Shown: piece by piece, positions 52,700 through 63,063 of the stretch
How positions within the stretch are numbered: position 1 is the first letter of the stretch
How the letters are laid out: each line of letters starts with the position of its first letter
Assembly: GCF_004168585.1 (NCBI RefSeq)
Contig: NZ_PGVH01000042.1
Span: 1-64,000 of the forward strand
Reading direction: 5' to 3'
Length of the DNA: 64,000 nt
Origin: Shewanella sp. OPT22
GTDB taxonomy: Bacteria > Pseudomonadota > Gammaproteobacteria > Enterobacterales > Shewanellaceae
The notes under the pieces: generated by a model
The model's input: only the letters and a program-made list of their open reading frames with translations
Told to the model about the DNA's origin: nothing
Databases searched by the model: none
Position numbers and translations under genes: made by a program

Positions 52700-53827
52700 T
52701 TAAGCACTTCGGCCATTGCTTTTCCGAGTTGATGCCTTATATCTACGCCATGAGAGAGTAATTCCCGTATAGGCCAATAAACAAGCAAGTAATGAGGCTA
52801 GGCCAGCTATAGTTTGTCCTATAATACCGAGTATTTCACCAGTATGTAGGAATCGAATAATACTTCGTAGTTGACTATATTCTGAAAGAGATTCGAAATC
52901 CTGAGTGGCAATAACTTTACCTGTGGCATTATCAAATACAGCAGTGTATCGCTTATGGGGTTCAGCACCATTACCATTATCAATTTGGTAAGTATGAATA
53001 CTTACAGGCTCGTCTGGGATTCCAAATTGGATACTTTTCCATTCTAAATTACTTTCTTTTATCACCATCAATTGATGCTCAATCACATCATGGGAAAAAT
53101 GCGGTGTTGCGACTTTAGTTGGCTTCGGTAATGTTTTAGAGATGGTTGAAACATTCTCTTTCAGCACTTGTCCAGGCCATTTAAATGAAAAGAAAATTGC
53201 AGTAAACGCAATAACAAACAGTGCTGGCGCCATATAAATCCCAAACACATTATGCCATTGATAGTCCCTCGCTTTTGAAGACGGATAGGAGCCTGTCAGT
53301 GTCAGTTTTTGTTTGAAGGTGCGACGGTTGAATCGTTTCGGCAACCATAAGTAAATACCTGAAACAATTATAAAAATAAAAATAACATTTGAAATGCCAT
53401 TTACCCAGCGCCCTTGACTACTAAATTTACCATCAAGCGATAGCCAGCGATGAAATGCTCTAAGGTGTTTAAAAAATGATTTAGTACCATCACCTAACTT
53501 AGTGATTTTTTCACCTGTGTATGGGTTCAGATAGGCAAGTGTTTTCCTTCCGTCTTTTATTTGAATAGGCGCATCAATTTCATTAATAAATTTCAAGGAG
53601 GTTTGCTTTTCTGTTGGATAATTTTGGCTGATGTTTTTTATTTTCTCAATTGAAAGTGGTTCTTCGATGCCATCAGGTTTAACAGGGTAATCTTTTTGTT
53701 CTGCAAATTTAATTATTTGTCGCTCATATGTGAGCGCAAGACCTGTAATCGACATTAAAAAGATGAAAATGGCAGCACTGCAACCCAGTACTAAGTGCAA
53801 CCAAAAAAACGTTTTTTTTATATTCAT
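52700..53827 (-). CDS. PepSY-associated inner-membrane protein (PiuB-like)
   Basis: A 375-residue membrane protein with four hydrophobic spans: LVLGCSAAIFIFLMSITGLA, VIFIFIIVSGIYLWLP, MAPALFVIAFTAIFF and AGLASLLACLLAYTGITLSW. The PepSY-type periplasmic region lies between spans. The FFWLHLVLG start and AFHRWLSLDG are typical. Members lie beside siderophore receptors and some act as inner-membrane ferric-siderophore reductases. It follows the TonB receptor gene by 58 bp on the same strand, so co-transcription under the same Fur control is likely. Confidence 0.88.
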   Translation of the reverse strand: MNIKKTFFWLHLVLGCSAAIFIFLMSITGLALTYERQIIKFAEQKDYPVKPDGIEEPLSIEKIKNISQNYPTEKQTSLKFINEIDAPIQIKDGRKTLAYLNPYTGEKITKLGDGTKSFFKHLRAFHRWLSLDGKFSSQGRWVNGISNVIFIFIIVSGIYLWLPKRFNRRTFKQKLTLTGSYPSSKARDYQWHNVFGIYMAPALFVIAFTAIFFSFKWPGQVLKENVSTISKTLPKPTKVATPHFSHDVIEHQLMVIKESNLEWKSIQFGIPDEPVSIHTYQIDNGNGAEPHKRYTAVFDNATGKVIATQDFESLSEYSQLRSIIRFLHTGEILGIIGQTIAGLASLLACLLAYTGITLSWRRYKASTRKSNGRSA

Positions 53828-53885
53828 AAATACACCAAAGCCAGCAGTGTTAATGCTGGCTTATAATTTTTTTAAATTTACTTGT

Positions 53886-55961
53886 TTAGAATGAAGCTTT
53901 TACTTCTAATCGAGCCATTCTCTCACCACCAATTGTTACGTTATTTGTGCCACCACCGGCTAGGTATTCGGTGTCGAATAGATTCTCAATGTTGAAGCGA
54001 TAATCAACGGCAATTCCATTAATGCTTGTTTTGTATGTTGCACCAAAATCAACGCGAGTGTATGCATCTTTAGTGATGTTATTTGCAGTATCTGCAAAGC
54101 GTTCGCCTTGATAGAAAATCCCAGCATTAATAGCAAGTTGTTCAGTTGCTTCATATCTTGACCAGATTGAAGCTGATAATTTAGGGGCATCAACAGGGCG
54201 CTTACCTTGATATTTCGCATCCCTTTCGTACACAGCATCTAAATACATGCTTGAAGCCATAAGGAAGAAACGGTCATTAACCGCACCTTGAGCTGATACT
54301 TCAAAACCCTTATGGCGCTGTAAACCCGATTGAGTGGTGATAGTCTTGTAATCGGGGTTATCGATAATATCTTCGGTGATCAACGTACCGCTTTTTTCAA
54401 TATCAAAAACAGCGGTATCAACCAATAATCTATCGGTAACTTGCCATTTTGCACCAAATTCAATTTGTTTTGAGGTGACTGCATCAAGTTTCATTCCGTG
54501 ATTTTTATCATCAGTATTGTTCAACGTATCACTTGAGCTTGGTTCAAAACCTTCTGAATAATTGATATAAAGGGTGGCATCATCATTTGGATGAAATAAC
54601 ACACCAAACTTCGGTACGAATGAAGTGTTGTTCGCATCTTTTCTGTTTTGTTGATCGTAACGACCACCGAACATTAATTGCCAATTGTCATTGAAAGTGA
54701 CTAAGTCTTGGAAGTAGACACCATAGTAGTCATACTCACTGCTGTATAAGCTATCATCAGTTTTGTAACTGATATCTGGTCGAGTTGGCTCAACTTGTCC
54801 TGGGGTGAAGCTAACAGTGCCTGCTTTTGTTCTAAGTTGGCCGTAGCTGTAATCAAGGCGATTAATCCCAAATAGAAGTTGATGTTGAGTTTTTGCAATT
54901 TCAATTTCACCAGTCAGATCTAAATAGGTGGTTTTGAATTGCCAATCATCAAAACGATCGTAAGGTTTAGAATCATAGCTATCACCAACCGAATAATTTT
55001 CTGGGCGAGAAGGCGATGACTCAAAACGTTGACGTTTAAATGATTGCTCATTATAGCCCAGCTTTACGGACCAATTGTCAGTGATAAAATAACTTGCAGT
55101 GGCGCCAATGTTATTAACTTCAATATCGGTAAATGCCCATGAAAAATCATAAATGGTTTTGTCACTACCAATAACTTTTCCGTCAGCATCGAGCCAAGCA
55201 CCCGTATCTAAGCCTGCTTTGTCGTTCGTTTGGTCGTAATAAACATTTACGAGTAAATCATCGGTTATTTGGTAATCTAGCGCTAACGATCCAAGAAAAC
55301 GGTCACGGTTTCTTTGTTCACCATTTTGATATTCACGAGTGTAATTTACGTCTTGCTTAACGAGCACGGTTCGATAATTAATATCTTGGACAATCTCACC
55401 GCCAGCATCGAGCATAAAACGTGTTGAACCGTTTAAGTCGGTATCAAACCCTAAATCAAGCAGTTTTTTTGCCGTAGGTTTTTTAGTTACCATGTTGATT
55501 AAACCGCCCGGGGCTGATTGTCCGTATAGAATACTAGCAGGACCTTTAATCACTTCTACACGTGAAAGCGTTTCGATTGGCTGTTGATAATGAGACCAAT
55601 GCTGATGACCATCACGAAGGTAACCCGTTGATGAACTTAGTTGGAAGCCTCTTGAATTAAACACTTCTCGGTTACGCTGCTTTGAGCCAGCAGATAAGCT
55701 TGCATCATTTGAAAGCACTTCACCTAATGTTGTTGCTAATTGCTCGTCGATAATAGTTTCAGGGATTACAGTAATTGATTGAGGCGTTTCGAGCAGTGAT
55801 GTATTTGTTCTGGTTGCTCCGGTAGCATCAGTCACCTTGTAATCGTTAAAGTAAGTGCCTTTTACTTGAATGACCTCAATGTTTGCCGACTCCGCAAAAG
55901 CTTGAAGTGATAATGACGATAGAGCAACGGAAATAGCAAATGGCAGGCTTTTAATCTTCAT
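53886..55961 (-). CDS. TonB-dependent siderophore receptor (FhuE-like)
   Basis: A 691-residue outer-membrane receptor. Signal peptide MKIKSLPFAISVALSSLSLQ, TonB box-like IEVIQVKGTY, plug domain (TPQSITVIPETIIDEQ; GFQLSSSTGYLRDG; RVEVIKGPASILYGQSAPGG) and a beta barrel ending in an aromatic residue (GERMARLEVKASF). Plug features are of the ferric-siderophore class; ligand unknown. A Fur-box-like sequence lies 70-90 bp upstream. Full length, no lesion. Confidence 0.93.
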   Translation of the reverse strand: MKIKSLPFAISVALSSLSLQAFAESANIEVIQVKGTYFNDYKVTDATGATRTNTSLLETPQSITVIPETIIDEQLATTLGEVLSNDASLSAGSKQRNREVFNSRGFQLSSSTGYLRDGHQHWSHYQQPIETLSRVEVIKGPASILYGQSAPGGLINMVTKKPTAKKLLDLGFDTDLNGSTRFMLDAGGEIVQDINYRTVLVKQDVNYTREYQNGEQRNRDRFLGSLALDYQITDDLLVNVYYDQTNDKAGLDTGAWLDADGKVIGSDKTIYDFSWAFTDIEVNNIGATASYFITDNWSVKLGYNEQSFKRQRFESSPSRPENYSVGDSYDSKPYDRFDDWQFKTTYLDLTGEIEIAKTQHQLLFGINRLDYSYGQLRTKAGTVSFTPGQVEPTRPDISYKTDDSLYSSEYDYYGVYFQDLVTFNDNWQLMFGGRYDQQNRKDANNTSFVPKFGVLFHPNDDATLYINYSEGFEPSSSDTLNNTDDKNHGMKLDAVTSKQIEFGAKWQVTDRLLVDTAVFDIEKSGTLITEDIIDNPDYKTITTQSGLQRHKGFEVSAQGAVNDRFFLMASSMYLDAVYERDAKYQGKRPVDAPKLSASIWSRYEATEQLAINAGIFYQGERFADTANNITKDAYTRVDFGATYKTSINGIAVDYRFNIENLFDTEYLAGGGTNNVTIGGERMARLEVKASF

Positions 55962-56025
55962 TGTACGCTCAAATAATTATGGGTATGAATAAGAAATTGA
56001 GCGCATTTTACATTCACGTTATACA

Positions 56026-56050
56026 AATGCAAACGATTATCAATTATATT
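56026..56050 (-). promoter_or_regulatory. Fur box upstream of the siderophore receptor
   Basis: On the minus strand ATTGATAATCGTTTGCATT overlaps the promoter region and matches the GATAATGATAATCATTATC consensus at most positions. Iron repression is expected for a TonB siderophore receptor. Confidence 0.65.
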
Positions 56051-56679
56051 TCGCTTATTGATTGATTTATATCAAATACGTTGCTGACTCTGTCGTTCTG
56101 AGGGCAACTCTGTAGCGTTTATTAGGGACTTTTGATCTTTGTTGATATTTTCAGCAATGATTATGTTTGACGAAAATAAAGCTTCGAAAAACTCCATACC
56201 ATTTTTGATGTAGAGCAACTATTAATCCAATTAGCTAAATAGGTTATTAAATAGCTATTACAGCAGCTTGCAGTTATCAATTAATTTATCTAGAAGCTGA
56301 TATGGTTCTAGAGGAATAATATGAGCGCATTGAGAGTATTCAAGTTTAAAAAATAAAGACTAATATTCATGAGTTTACTCTATTGAGGCGCTCTTCAGTC
56401 AAAGCGATTTTGTGAATTTATGTAAAATATTGTAGACTAGATCACTCTTAATATAAGTAATACATTAAGCATTCAAATTTAATATTTCATATTTAGTTAG
56501 ATAACATAATTAAATTTCCTTAGTCAGTTACTGACGTCCTAATGTTTGTTAAAGCAAGACTTGGACAGCATGTTGTTGCCTTTTCTATCGAATGAATATG
56601 TACTTTTTGCGCAATAAAAATGACACACTGATAGTGTCAGCACTTGGTATGAAAGTTCACAAAAAAGAGTAGTTTTTCA
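56051..56679. other. Intergenic stretch between the receptor and monooxygenase genes
   Basis: No gene is supported. Near the right end TGACAC-actgata-GTGTCA (56621-56639) is a small operator-like inverted repeat, 41 bp before the monooxygenase start. Confidence 0.5.
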
Positions 56680-57726
56680 ATGTTCGATTATATTATTGTT
56701 GGCGCTGGTCAGGCAGGCTTATCTATGGCGTACCAACTTAAACAGGCCAATGAAAAATTTTTAGTACTTGATAGTGAAAGTGAAATTGGGGCATCGTGGT
56801 TAAAACGTTGGGACTCACTTAGGTTATTTACCCCTACAGAATTTAACCATTTACCAGGCATGCCTTTTCCTGCAGAAGACGGTTATTATCCAGATAAATA
56901 TGATGTGGCTAATTATTTTAAATCCTATGTAAATCAATACAAGCTACCAATTGAGTTAAAGACAAAGGTGTTAAAAGTTGTCAAAATGAAGGATGCATTT
57001 GATGTGCATTGTCAGCATAAGCTCTATCAATGTAAGCGAATTATTATCGCATCGGGGCCATTTCATACACCGTTCATTCCTTCTTTTTACAAATCATTGT
57101 CTTCAGATATTAAGCAAATCCATAGCAGTGATTATCGCAACCCAGAACAGTTAATTGCTGGTGATACTGTTGTTGTCGGGGCTGGTGATTCTGGTTTTCA
57201 AATTCTAAGAGAAATCGCTCTGCATTGCTCAGACAGGCATGTCTTTTTTTCTGGAAGTACAAATTCACTAACGATCCCACAGGAGTTTTTAGGGAAAACG
57301 TTATGGTGGTGGTTTAATGTGTTAGGTATTTTGTCAGTTAATAAATACAGTTGGATTGGTAAGAAAATCAAACAAAAAATGCAGCCAGTTATAGGTATAG
57401 ACATTAAGTCATTGCTATCAAGAAAAAATGTGACCGCTGTCGGACATGCTTTAGAAGGCCAAAATAGTTCGCTACGATGTAAGTATGCAACGCTAGATTC
57501 GGTAAAAAATATAATTTGGTCAACGGGTTTCAAACCCGACTTCTCTTGGATTGAAGATATTGAATTAGATGAACATGGATATCCGGTTAATTTTCGTGGT
57601 GTAAGCAGCACAAAAGGAATGTATTTTATTGGATTACCTTGGATGTATACACGGGGTTCAGCAACTCTTGGAGGCGTGCGTAAGGACTCAGAATATTTAA
57701 TTAAAGCTTTACAAAAAAATGCTTAG
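56680..57726 (+). CDS. CzcO-like FAD/NAD(P)-binding monooxygenase
   Basis: A 348-residue flavoprotein of the CzcO/YUCCA-like group. It has the FAD motif IIVGAGQAGLSMAYQL at residues 5-20, the NADPH motif VVVGAGDSGFQILREI and a late WSTGFKPDFSW segment. Such enzymes oxygenate small organic substrates; the substrate is unknown. It is shorter than classic flavin monooxygenases but typical of this subgroup. It stands alone behind a small inverted repeat, suggesting its own regulation. Confidence 0.85.
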   Translation: MFDYIIVGAGQAGLSMAYQLKQANEKFLVLDSESEIGASWLKRWDSLRLFTPTEFNHLPGMPFPAEDGYYPDKYDVANYFKSYVNQYKLPIELKTKVLKVVKMKDAFDVHCQHKLYQCKRIIIASGPFHTPFIPSFYKSLSSDIKQIHSSDYRNPEQLIAGDTVVVGAGDSGFQILREIALHCSDRHVFFSGSTNSLTIPQEFLGKTLWWWFNVLGILSVNKYSWIGKKIKQKMQPVIGIDIKSLLSRKNVTAVGHALEGQNSSLRCKYATLDSVKNIIWSTGFKPDFSWIEDIELDEHGYPVNFRGVSSTKGMYFIGLPWMYTRGSATLGGVRKDSEYLIKALQKNA

Positions 57727-58507
57727 AATGTTCCTTGTTTGGAACCTAAATCTACGAAAATTCCAATCATAAAATAGTGTCTGTTGATGAACAAAGTTTA
57801 TATTATTATTCGTCTCCCAACCTACTAGTGCAAAGCTGATTAATAGCGAATATGTTACTCGGTGCATTGGTACTTCTTTATCCAAAAAATAAGACCAGTG
57901 ATTGATTATGGTCAGAATCACGTTTTTTCGCACTTTCGAAGTTAATTAAGGAAACACTAACTTTCAGGCATAACTATGCTGCTAATGAATGAAGTTGCTG
58001 ATAAGAAGGTCATACCTTCAACCTTTTTTATTTGTTCCTGTTAAAGTATTGACCAAAGCTCAATACCAGCGATTGGCGACTCGGCTACTTACCAAGGTTT
58101 CCATCTCATAAATTAATGCATCTAACCTTTCATTTTTTATTGACGTTGTTCGACGATATTATTGAAATATTTGATGGCCAAGACTTCAATTATCAGTCGC
58201 ATTTATCATCACAGTCACAGATGAATGTTAACCGTAACTAATGCCGCTCGATATGAAGAGCATATTTGATACCCCAATGATTTTGTCACGCAAAGCTCAA
58301 TCTATTTACGCTTTCTAAAATTGATGAATTCATCAACAGTTGTATCGATTTCGGAACACTGTTGCGAGTAATACTGTTCCGGTTTCGGGACTAACCTTCA
58401 GACTTACTTCATGTAAAAGTTAAAAATCTTTTAAAAAACAGCTTGTTATATTTGTGGCATGAAGCCTGATTCAGTCATTCATAATAATTAAGATATGAAT
58501 CGGCGCT
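57727..58507. other. Intergenic stretch, no supported gene
   Basis: About 780 bp with scattered short open frames and no ribosome binding sites that I trust. Some segments read like decayed coding sequence, but I could not assign a family. The exporter promoter should lie near its end. Confidence 0.45.
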
Positions 58508-59761
58508 ATGGATATAACTCGAAATAAAGTAAAAAAAAATAACAAGAAGTTATTAATCAGCTTCTTAGTGGCTTTTGGAATAGTTGTCAGTCTGTTTTTC
58601 CTTCTAAATACTAATAATGCCAATCTTATCGTTAGCCAAGATTCTGTGTTAACGGATAAGGTGCAGCGAGGCGACTTCGTCGTAACTGTGCGTGGCACTG
58701 GTGTATTAGCACCAAGAAACATTCGTTGGATTGCTACTGATGTTGAAGGCCGTGTTGAACAGATTTTTATTAAGGCTGGTGCAAGAGTAAAGACGGGTGA
58801 TGTACTGATGGTGTTGAGTAATCCACAGTTACAGCAACAGCTCGAAGAAGCTCAGTGGGAGCTTGAAGCTTTGGAGGCCGAGATCAAAGCACAAGTGGTT
58901 TCTTTAGAATCTCAATTGCTCGACCAAGAAGCGGCTGTTATTTTTGAAAAGCTTAATCATGAGCGAACCTCTTTAACCCTTGATGCACAAGACAAACTTC
59001 TTAACCAAGGTATCGTCGCTTTTTCTAAAATAGCCCATGCAGAGACAAAAATTGATGCAAATCAGTTTAAGCAACGTTGGGAACTTGAACAAAAGCGTCT
59101 CGCTAAACATCAAGAGAATCTTTCTGCACAAAAGCAAGCCGCACAAGCTCGCCTAAAGCGAATGCAAAGAGGTTTACAACGCTTAAAAACACAAGTAAAG
59201 AACCTGAATGTCAAAGCCACTATGGACAGCATTGTACAAGAGATGCCAATGGAGCTTGGGCAGCAAGTCACTGTGGGTACTAATTTAGCTAAATTAGCAC
59301 GTACTGATCGTTACCTCGCAGAACTCCGAATCCCAGAAAATCTCATCAAAGATGTCACATTAGGACAAAACGTCACAATTGATACCCGAATCAGTAAAAT
59401 TCAAGGTAAAGTACAGCGTGTTGACCCTGCTGTTGTGAACAGTTCGGTGCAAGTAGACGTTGAGCTAATTGGCGCTCTTCCTAATGAAACAAGACCCGAT
59501 TTAACGGTAGATGGTGTCATTGAAATTGCGAAGGTAAAAGACACTTTTTATATCAAACGACCTATGTTTGCTCAAAGCAATCGACAAAGCCGCATTTTCA
59601 TCATTAACCCTGATGAGAAAGTGGCTCATCAAAAGCTCGTGAGGTTTGGTCGTTCGTCGTCCCGTTATATCGAAATAAAACAAGGCGCACAAGCCGGTGA
59701 TGAGATTGTGATCTCTGATACCCGTGTGTGGGCAAATAACAATATGGTTAAGTTAAATTAA
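58508..59761 (+). CDS. Periplasmic adaptor of a MacAB-type exporter
   Basis: A 417-residue membrane-fusion protein. One N-terminal membrane span (LISFLVAFGIVVSLFFLLN), a split biotinyl-lipoyl domain (VEGRVEQIFIKAGARVKTGD ... VKATMDSIVQEMPMELGQQV), a long helical hairpin between (about 115-230), and a beta-barrel part. It should link the inner-membrane ABC permease to an outer-membrane channel. First gene of adaptor-ATPase-permease; 23 bp separate it from the ATPase. No outer-membrane channel gene is in the window. Confidence 0.88.
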   Translation: MDITRNKVKKNNKKLLISFLVAFGIVVSLFFLLNTNNANLIVSQDSVLTDKVQRGDFVVTVRGTGVLAPRNIRWIATDVEGRVEQIFIKAGARVKTGDVLMVLSNPQLQQQLEEAQWELEALEAEIKAQVVSLESQLLDQEAAVIFEKLNHERTSLTLDAQDKLLNQGIVAFSKIAHAETKIDANQFKQRWELEQKRLAKHQENLSAQKQAAQARLKRMQRGLQRLKTQVKNLNVKATMDSIVQEMPMELGQQVTVGTNLAKLARTDRYLAELRIPENLIKDVTLGQNVTIDTRISKIQGKVQRVDPAVVNSSVQVDVELIGALPNETRPDLTVDGVIEIAKVKDTFYIKRPMFAQSNRQSRIFIINPDEKVAHQKLVRFGRSSSRYIEIKQGAQAGDEIVISDTRVWANNNMVKLN

Positions 59762-59784
59762 GGGATGCTCCCTAAGGAAAGAAG

Positions 59785-60501
59785 ATGAGTAGAAAAATAT
59801 TAGTCGAACTCCAACAGCTCAATAAAGTTTTTTTAACCGATGAAATTGAAACACAAGCCCTTAATCATATTAGTTTAACGATCTATGAAGGCGAATATGT
59901 ATCAATTACGGGGCCTTCAGGATGTGGGAAATCGACACTGTTATCCATGCTTGGCTTACTCGATACGTCGTCAGCTGGTAGCTACCATTTAGCTGGACAC
60001 GACGTGTCGCAACTCAGCCGAGATGAGCGAGCTCGTATCCGAAATAAAGAAATTGGTTTCGTGTTCCAATCGTTTAACTTAATCAGCGATCTGACGGTCG
60101 CTGAAAATATCGCTTTACCTCTAACTTATCGGTCTGATTTAAGCAAAAATGAAATTGGTACTATGGTCAAAGCGGCACTGGAAAAAGTGGATATGTCGCA
60201 TCGAGCCAGTCATTACCCGTCGCAATTGTCAGGCGGTCAGCAACAACGTGTTGCCGTTGCGCGTGCGATTGCAGGCAAACCATCGATCATTCTTGCTGAT
60301 GAACCAACAGGTAACCTAGATTCCAAAAACGCACAAGCCGTCATGGCATTATTAGATCAGCTTCATGCTGATGGTGCCACGATTTGTATGGTCACCCATG
60401 ACCCTCGTTCAGCTGAACGTGCGGAGCGATTGGTAGAGGTTTTCGATGGGAAAATCGTCGCCGACCAAAAATTCAATAAACCAACAGCGATTGCTATTTA
60501 A
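59785..60501 (+). CDS. MacB/LolD-type ABC transporter ATPase
   Basis: A 238-residue nucleotide-binding subunit. Walker A GPSGCGKST, signature LSGGQQQRVAVARA, Walker B IILADEPTGNLD and H-loop MVTHDPR are all intact. Belongs to the LolD/MacB class that powers mechanotransmission rather than transport through the membrane. AAGGAAAGA precedes the ATG. It lies between adaptor and permease genes. Confidence 0.95.
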   Translation: MSRKILVELQQLNKVFLTDEIETQALNHISLTIYEGEYVSITGPSGCGKSTLLSMLGLLDTSSAGSYHLAGHDVSQLSRDERARIRNKEIGFVFQSFNLISDLTVAENIALPLTYRSDLSKNEIGTMVKAALEKVDMSHRASHYPSQLSGGQQQRVAVARAIAGKPSIILADEPTGNLDSKNAQAVMALLDQLHADGATICMVTHDPRSAERAERLVEVFDGKIVADQKFNKPTAIAI

Positions 60502-60522
60502 AATAACAATTAAGGATGATTT

Positions 60523-63018
60523 ATGTTTTATTGGATTGATGTTAAATACGCATTTAGATTGCTGTTTAAAAAGCCTGTTTTTACGTTAACAGCCATTATG
60601 ATGGTTGCCATTGGACTGGCGTTAACCTTATTCAGTTATTCACTATTAATGAATTTGGTATTTAACCCATTGACGTTAAATAGCGATAAACCTGTGATTG
60701 CGATTGAAGAAGTGTTCGATGACACCCACTTTAGTCGAGCAGGTGCGGATCCAATCGATTTTTATCGATTAAGAAACGAGAGTAACACAATTGCTGAGCT
60801 GGGTTTATACGATGAAAGAACGACTTTGATCAGTGATATACAGCCAGGCAGTCGAACTCAAAAATACAACGCAGCTTTAACAGAATGGAATGTGTTTGAG
60901 TTTTCTGGTGTTCAGCCTATTTTAGGTCGAGGTTTTAGAGAGAGTGATCAATACACTGGAGCTGAGCCAGTAGTAGTTCTCAGTCATAAAGTGTGGCAAG
61001 AGTATTTTAAGTCCGAACCTACGATTGTAGGGAAAATGATAATGGTTGAAGCCGCACCCACCAAAGTGATTGGCGTTATGCCTGAAGCGTATGCATTTCC
61101 TTCGCATTCCCAAATGTGGATGCCAATGCCGGAGACTTTGCTGAAACCGACAGAGCGCAGCAATTACTGGTTATTTGGTTTTGCAAGATTAAAAGACACT
61201 GCAACACTGCCTCAACTACAAAAAGAGTTAGAAGTGCTGAGCGGTAAACTCATTGCAGAATATGGTGAAGAAATGTTTTGGCGTAGCTCTGTGGCGGGAG
61301 GGTATTTGAGAGCAGTCCCTTACAAGCAAGCGAATGCTGACGTCACTGAGTATTACAATGTGTTTTTATCTTTATTTGCTGTCGTCATTCTGATCTTGTT
61401 ACTTGCGTGCATCAATATAGGTAACTTGTTACTGACACGCGTGAACGAGCGAGCAAAAGAAATTGCCATTAGACAAGCTTTGGGTGTTTCTCAGATGCGA
61501 TTGATCATGCAAATGCTATGGGAAAGCATCTTGATCTGCTCTGTAGGCGGGCTTGTTGCATTGGCACTAACCGTTTTTGGATTAGACATTGCCAATAATG
61601 CCCTTGCAAGCCTGTTTGAAGTCAACGACCGCCAACCGTTTTGGTGGCATTTTTCACTGTCCTCTGATGCGATTCTATTACTTATTATTACCGTTGTAGC
61701 GATGATTCTGATAACGGGCTTGATACCTGCCTATCGAGCAATTTCCAGTGATTTTAATGCCGTGTTACGTGATGGTACTCGTGGTGCGTTGGGTCGAAAT
61801 GCTTCTCGTACCAGTAACATTTTGGTGATATCTGAAATCACGCTTTCGTGTGTGGTGTTGGTGATAGCGACAGTTCTATTATGGACAAGTTATGCGGCTT
61901 CGAATGCTGACTATGGTGTTGAAACGGCGAATCGGGTGACGGCAAGAATTGAATTACCAAGAGAGACTTACCGAATCAATTATGGTCAAGAAAGTGAAGC
62001 TGCCGATCGTCAAAAAATCACGAATTTTTACTATAACTTGAAAAGACGTTTAGAACATCGAGCGGACATAGAGGCAGTAGCATTCATGACGGCGCTGCCG
62101 GGCACTGGTGAAGGGGTAAGCCATTATGAAATTGAAGGCAAAGCCGCTGCCGTTTATAACGAAAACCCATCAGCCAACAATGAAAGCGTAGTTAGAGGCT
62201 CTTGGAAGGCCGTTGGAATGAAACTAGTTGCCGGTCGTGATTTTGATCACAGAGACATTGAAACCGTTCAAGGGAACGTGATCATCAATGAATCGATTGC
62301 CAGAGATATATTTCCAAATAATGATGCGATTGGTCAGCGAATAAAGCGAGTTTGGCAAGGCGGGGGATGGGAATGGCAAACTATTATTGGCGTCGTTTCC
62401 GATACATTTCATGGCCCAACTATGCGCACCTCAAGCGCTCAATATACCATGTATCGACCTGTTGATAGAGATGGCCGCAGCCAAATCAGCATGGCTATCC
62501 ATTATCTCGGTCGTGAAGCTGAAGCAAGAAAAGCGCTATTAGAGACGGTGAAGCAAATTGATAATGGTGTCGGAGTTTATAACTTACAAAGCTACGCAAA
62601 TCTAATTAAGGAGCCCATGCTATTAGTCTCAGCGGTCAGTAAACTGTTTTTATTTTGTGGGTTTGTCGCAATGTTCTTAGCTGCAAGTGGCATTTATGCG
62701 GTGGCTTCCAATAATATTTCTCAACGAACCCAAGAGGTTGGTGTTAGGAAAGCATTAGGTGCAACGGATTCGATGGTGATGTCGCTTTTTTTAAATAAAG
62801 CCTTATTACAGCTAGTCATTGGTTTATTCATTGGGATTGGGATTGCAGTGTGGGGGATCAGTTTGATGACACACGCACTTGTGATTAACTCCATGAGTTA
62901 CCTAATTGGCTTAGGTAGTATGGTGCTACTTATTGCTTTTATCGTGTTATTAGCGACTTATGTGCCAACGAAAAAAGCGACTTTAATGGAGCCAAGCAAT
63001 GCGTTACATCATGATTGA
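60523..63018 (+). CDS. MacB/FtsX-family ABC permease with duplicated core
   Basis: An 831-residue permease with two MacB-type periplasmic domains and two FtsX domains. Membrane spans lie near residue 15-45, then three around 280-400 (VVILILLLACINIGNLLL, LICSVGGLVALALTVFG, AILLLIITVVAMILITGL), one after 430, and three at the C-terminus. The motif ERAKEIAIRQALG and its copy RTQEVGVRKALGATD mark the two FtsX units. Duplicated permeases of this kind act as a single chain with one ATPase. Substrate unknown: macrolide, peptide or lipid are all possible. Confidence 0.9.
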   Translation: MFYWIDVKYAFRLLFKKPVFTLTAIMMVAIGLALTLFSYSLLMNLVFNPLTLNSDKPVIAIEEVFDDTHFSRAGADPIDFYRLRNESNTIAELGLYDERTTLISDIQPGSRTQKYNAALTEWNVFEFSGVQPILGRGFRESDQYTGAEPVVVLSHKVWQEYFKSEPTIVGKMIMVEAAPTKVIGVMPEAYAFPSHSQMWMPMPETLLKPTERSNYWLFGFARLKDTATLPQLQKELEVLSGKLIAEYGEEMFWRSSVAGGYLRAVPYKQANADVTEYYNVFLSLFAVVILILLLACINIGNLLLTRVNERAKEIAIRQALGVSQMRLIMQMLWESILICSVGGLVALALTVFGLDIANNALASLFEVNDRQPFWWHFSLSSDAILLLIITVVAMILITGLIPAYRAISSDFNAVLRDGTRGALGRNASRTSNILVISEITLSCVVLVIATVLLWTSYAASNADYGVETANRVTARIELPRETYRINYGQESEAADRQKITNFYYNLKRRLEHRADIEAVAFMTALPGTGEGVSHYEIEGKAAAVYNENPSANNESVVRGSWKAVGMKLVAGRDFDHRDIETVQGNVIINESIARDIFPNNDAIGQRIKRVWQGGGWEWQTIIGVVSDTFHGPTMRTSSAQYTMYRPVDRDGRSQISMAIHYLGREAEARKALLETVKQIDNGVGVYNLQSYANLIKEPMLLVSAVSKLFLFCGFVAMFLAASGIYAVASNNISQRTQEVGVRKALGATDSMVMSLFLNKALLQLVIGLFIGIGIAVWGISLMTHALVINSMSYLIGLGSMVLLIAFIVLLATYVPTKKATLMEPSNALHHD

Positions 63019-63063
63019 TGGTATAAACCGTGATAATGAAAAGAAGAAGGAATCTCAGTTTTC

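Noticed and set aside
57709..57933. Minus-strand 74-codon open frame after the monooxygenase gene
   Set aside because: It overlaps the end of a real gene and lacks a ribosome binding site and family resemblance.
57960..58340. Decayed insertion-sequence transposase
   Set aside because: Short coding-like fragments are visible, but no transposase motif or terminal repeat could be identified.
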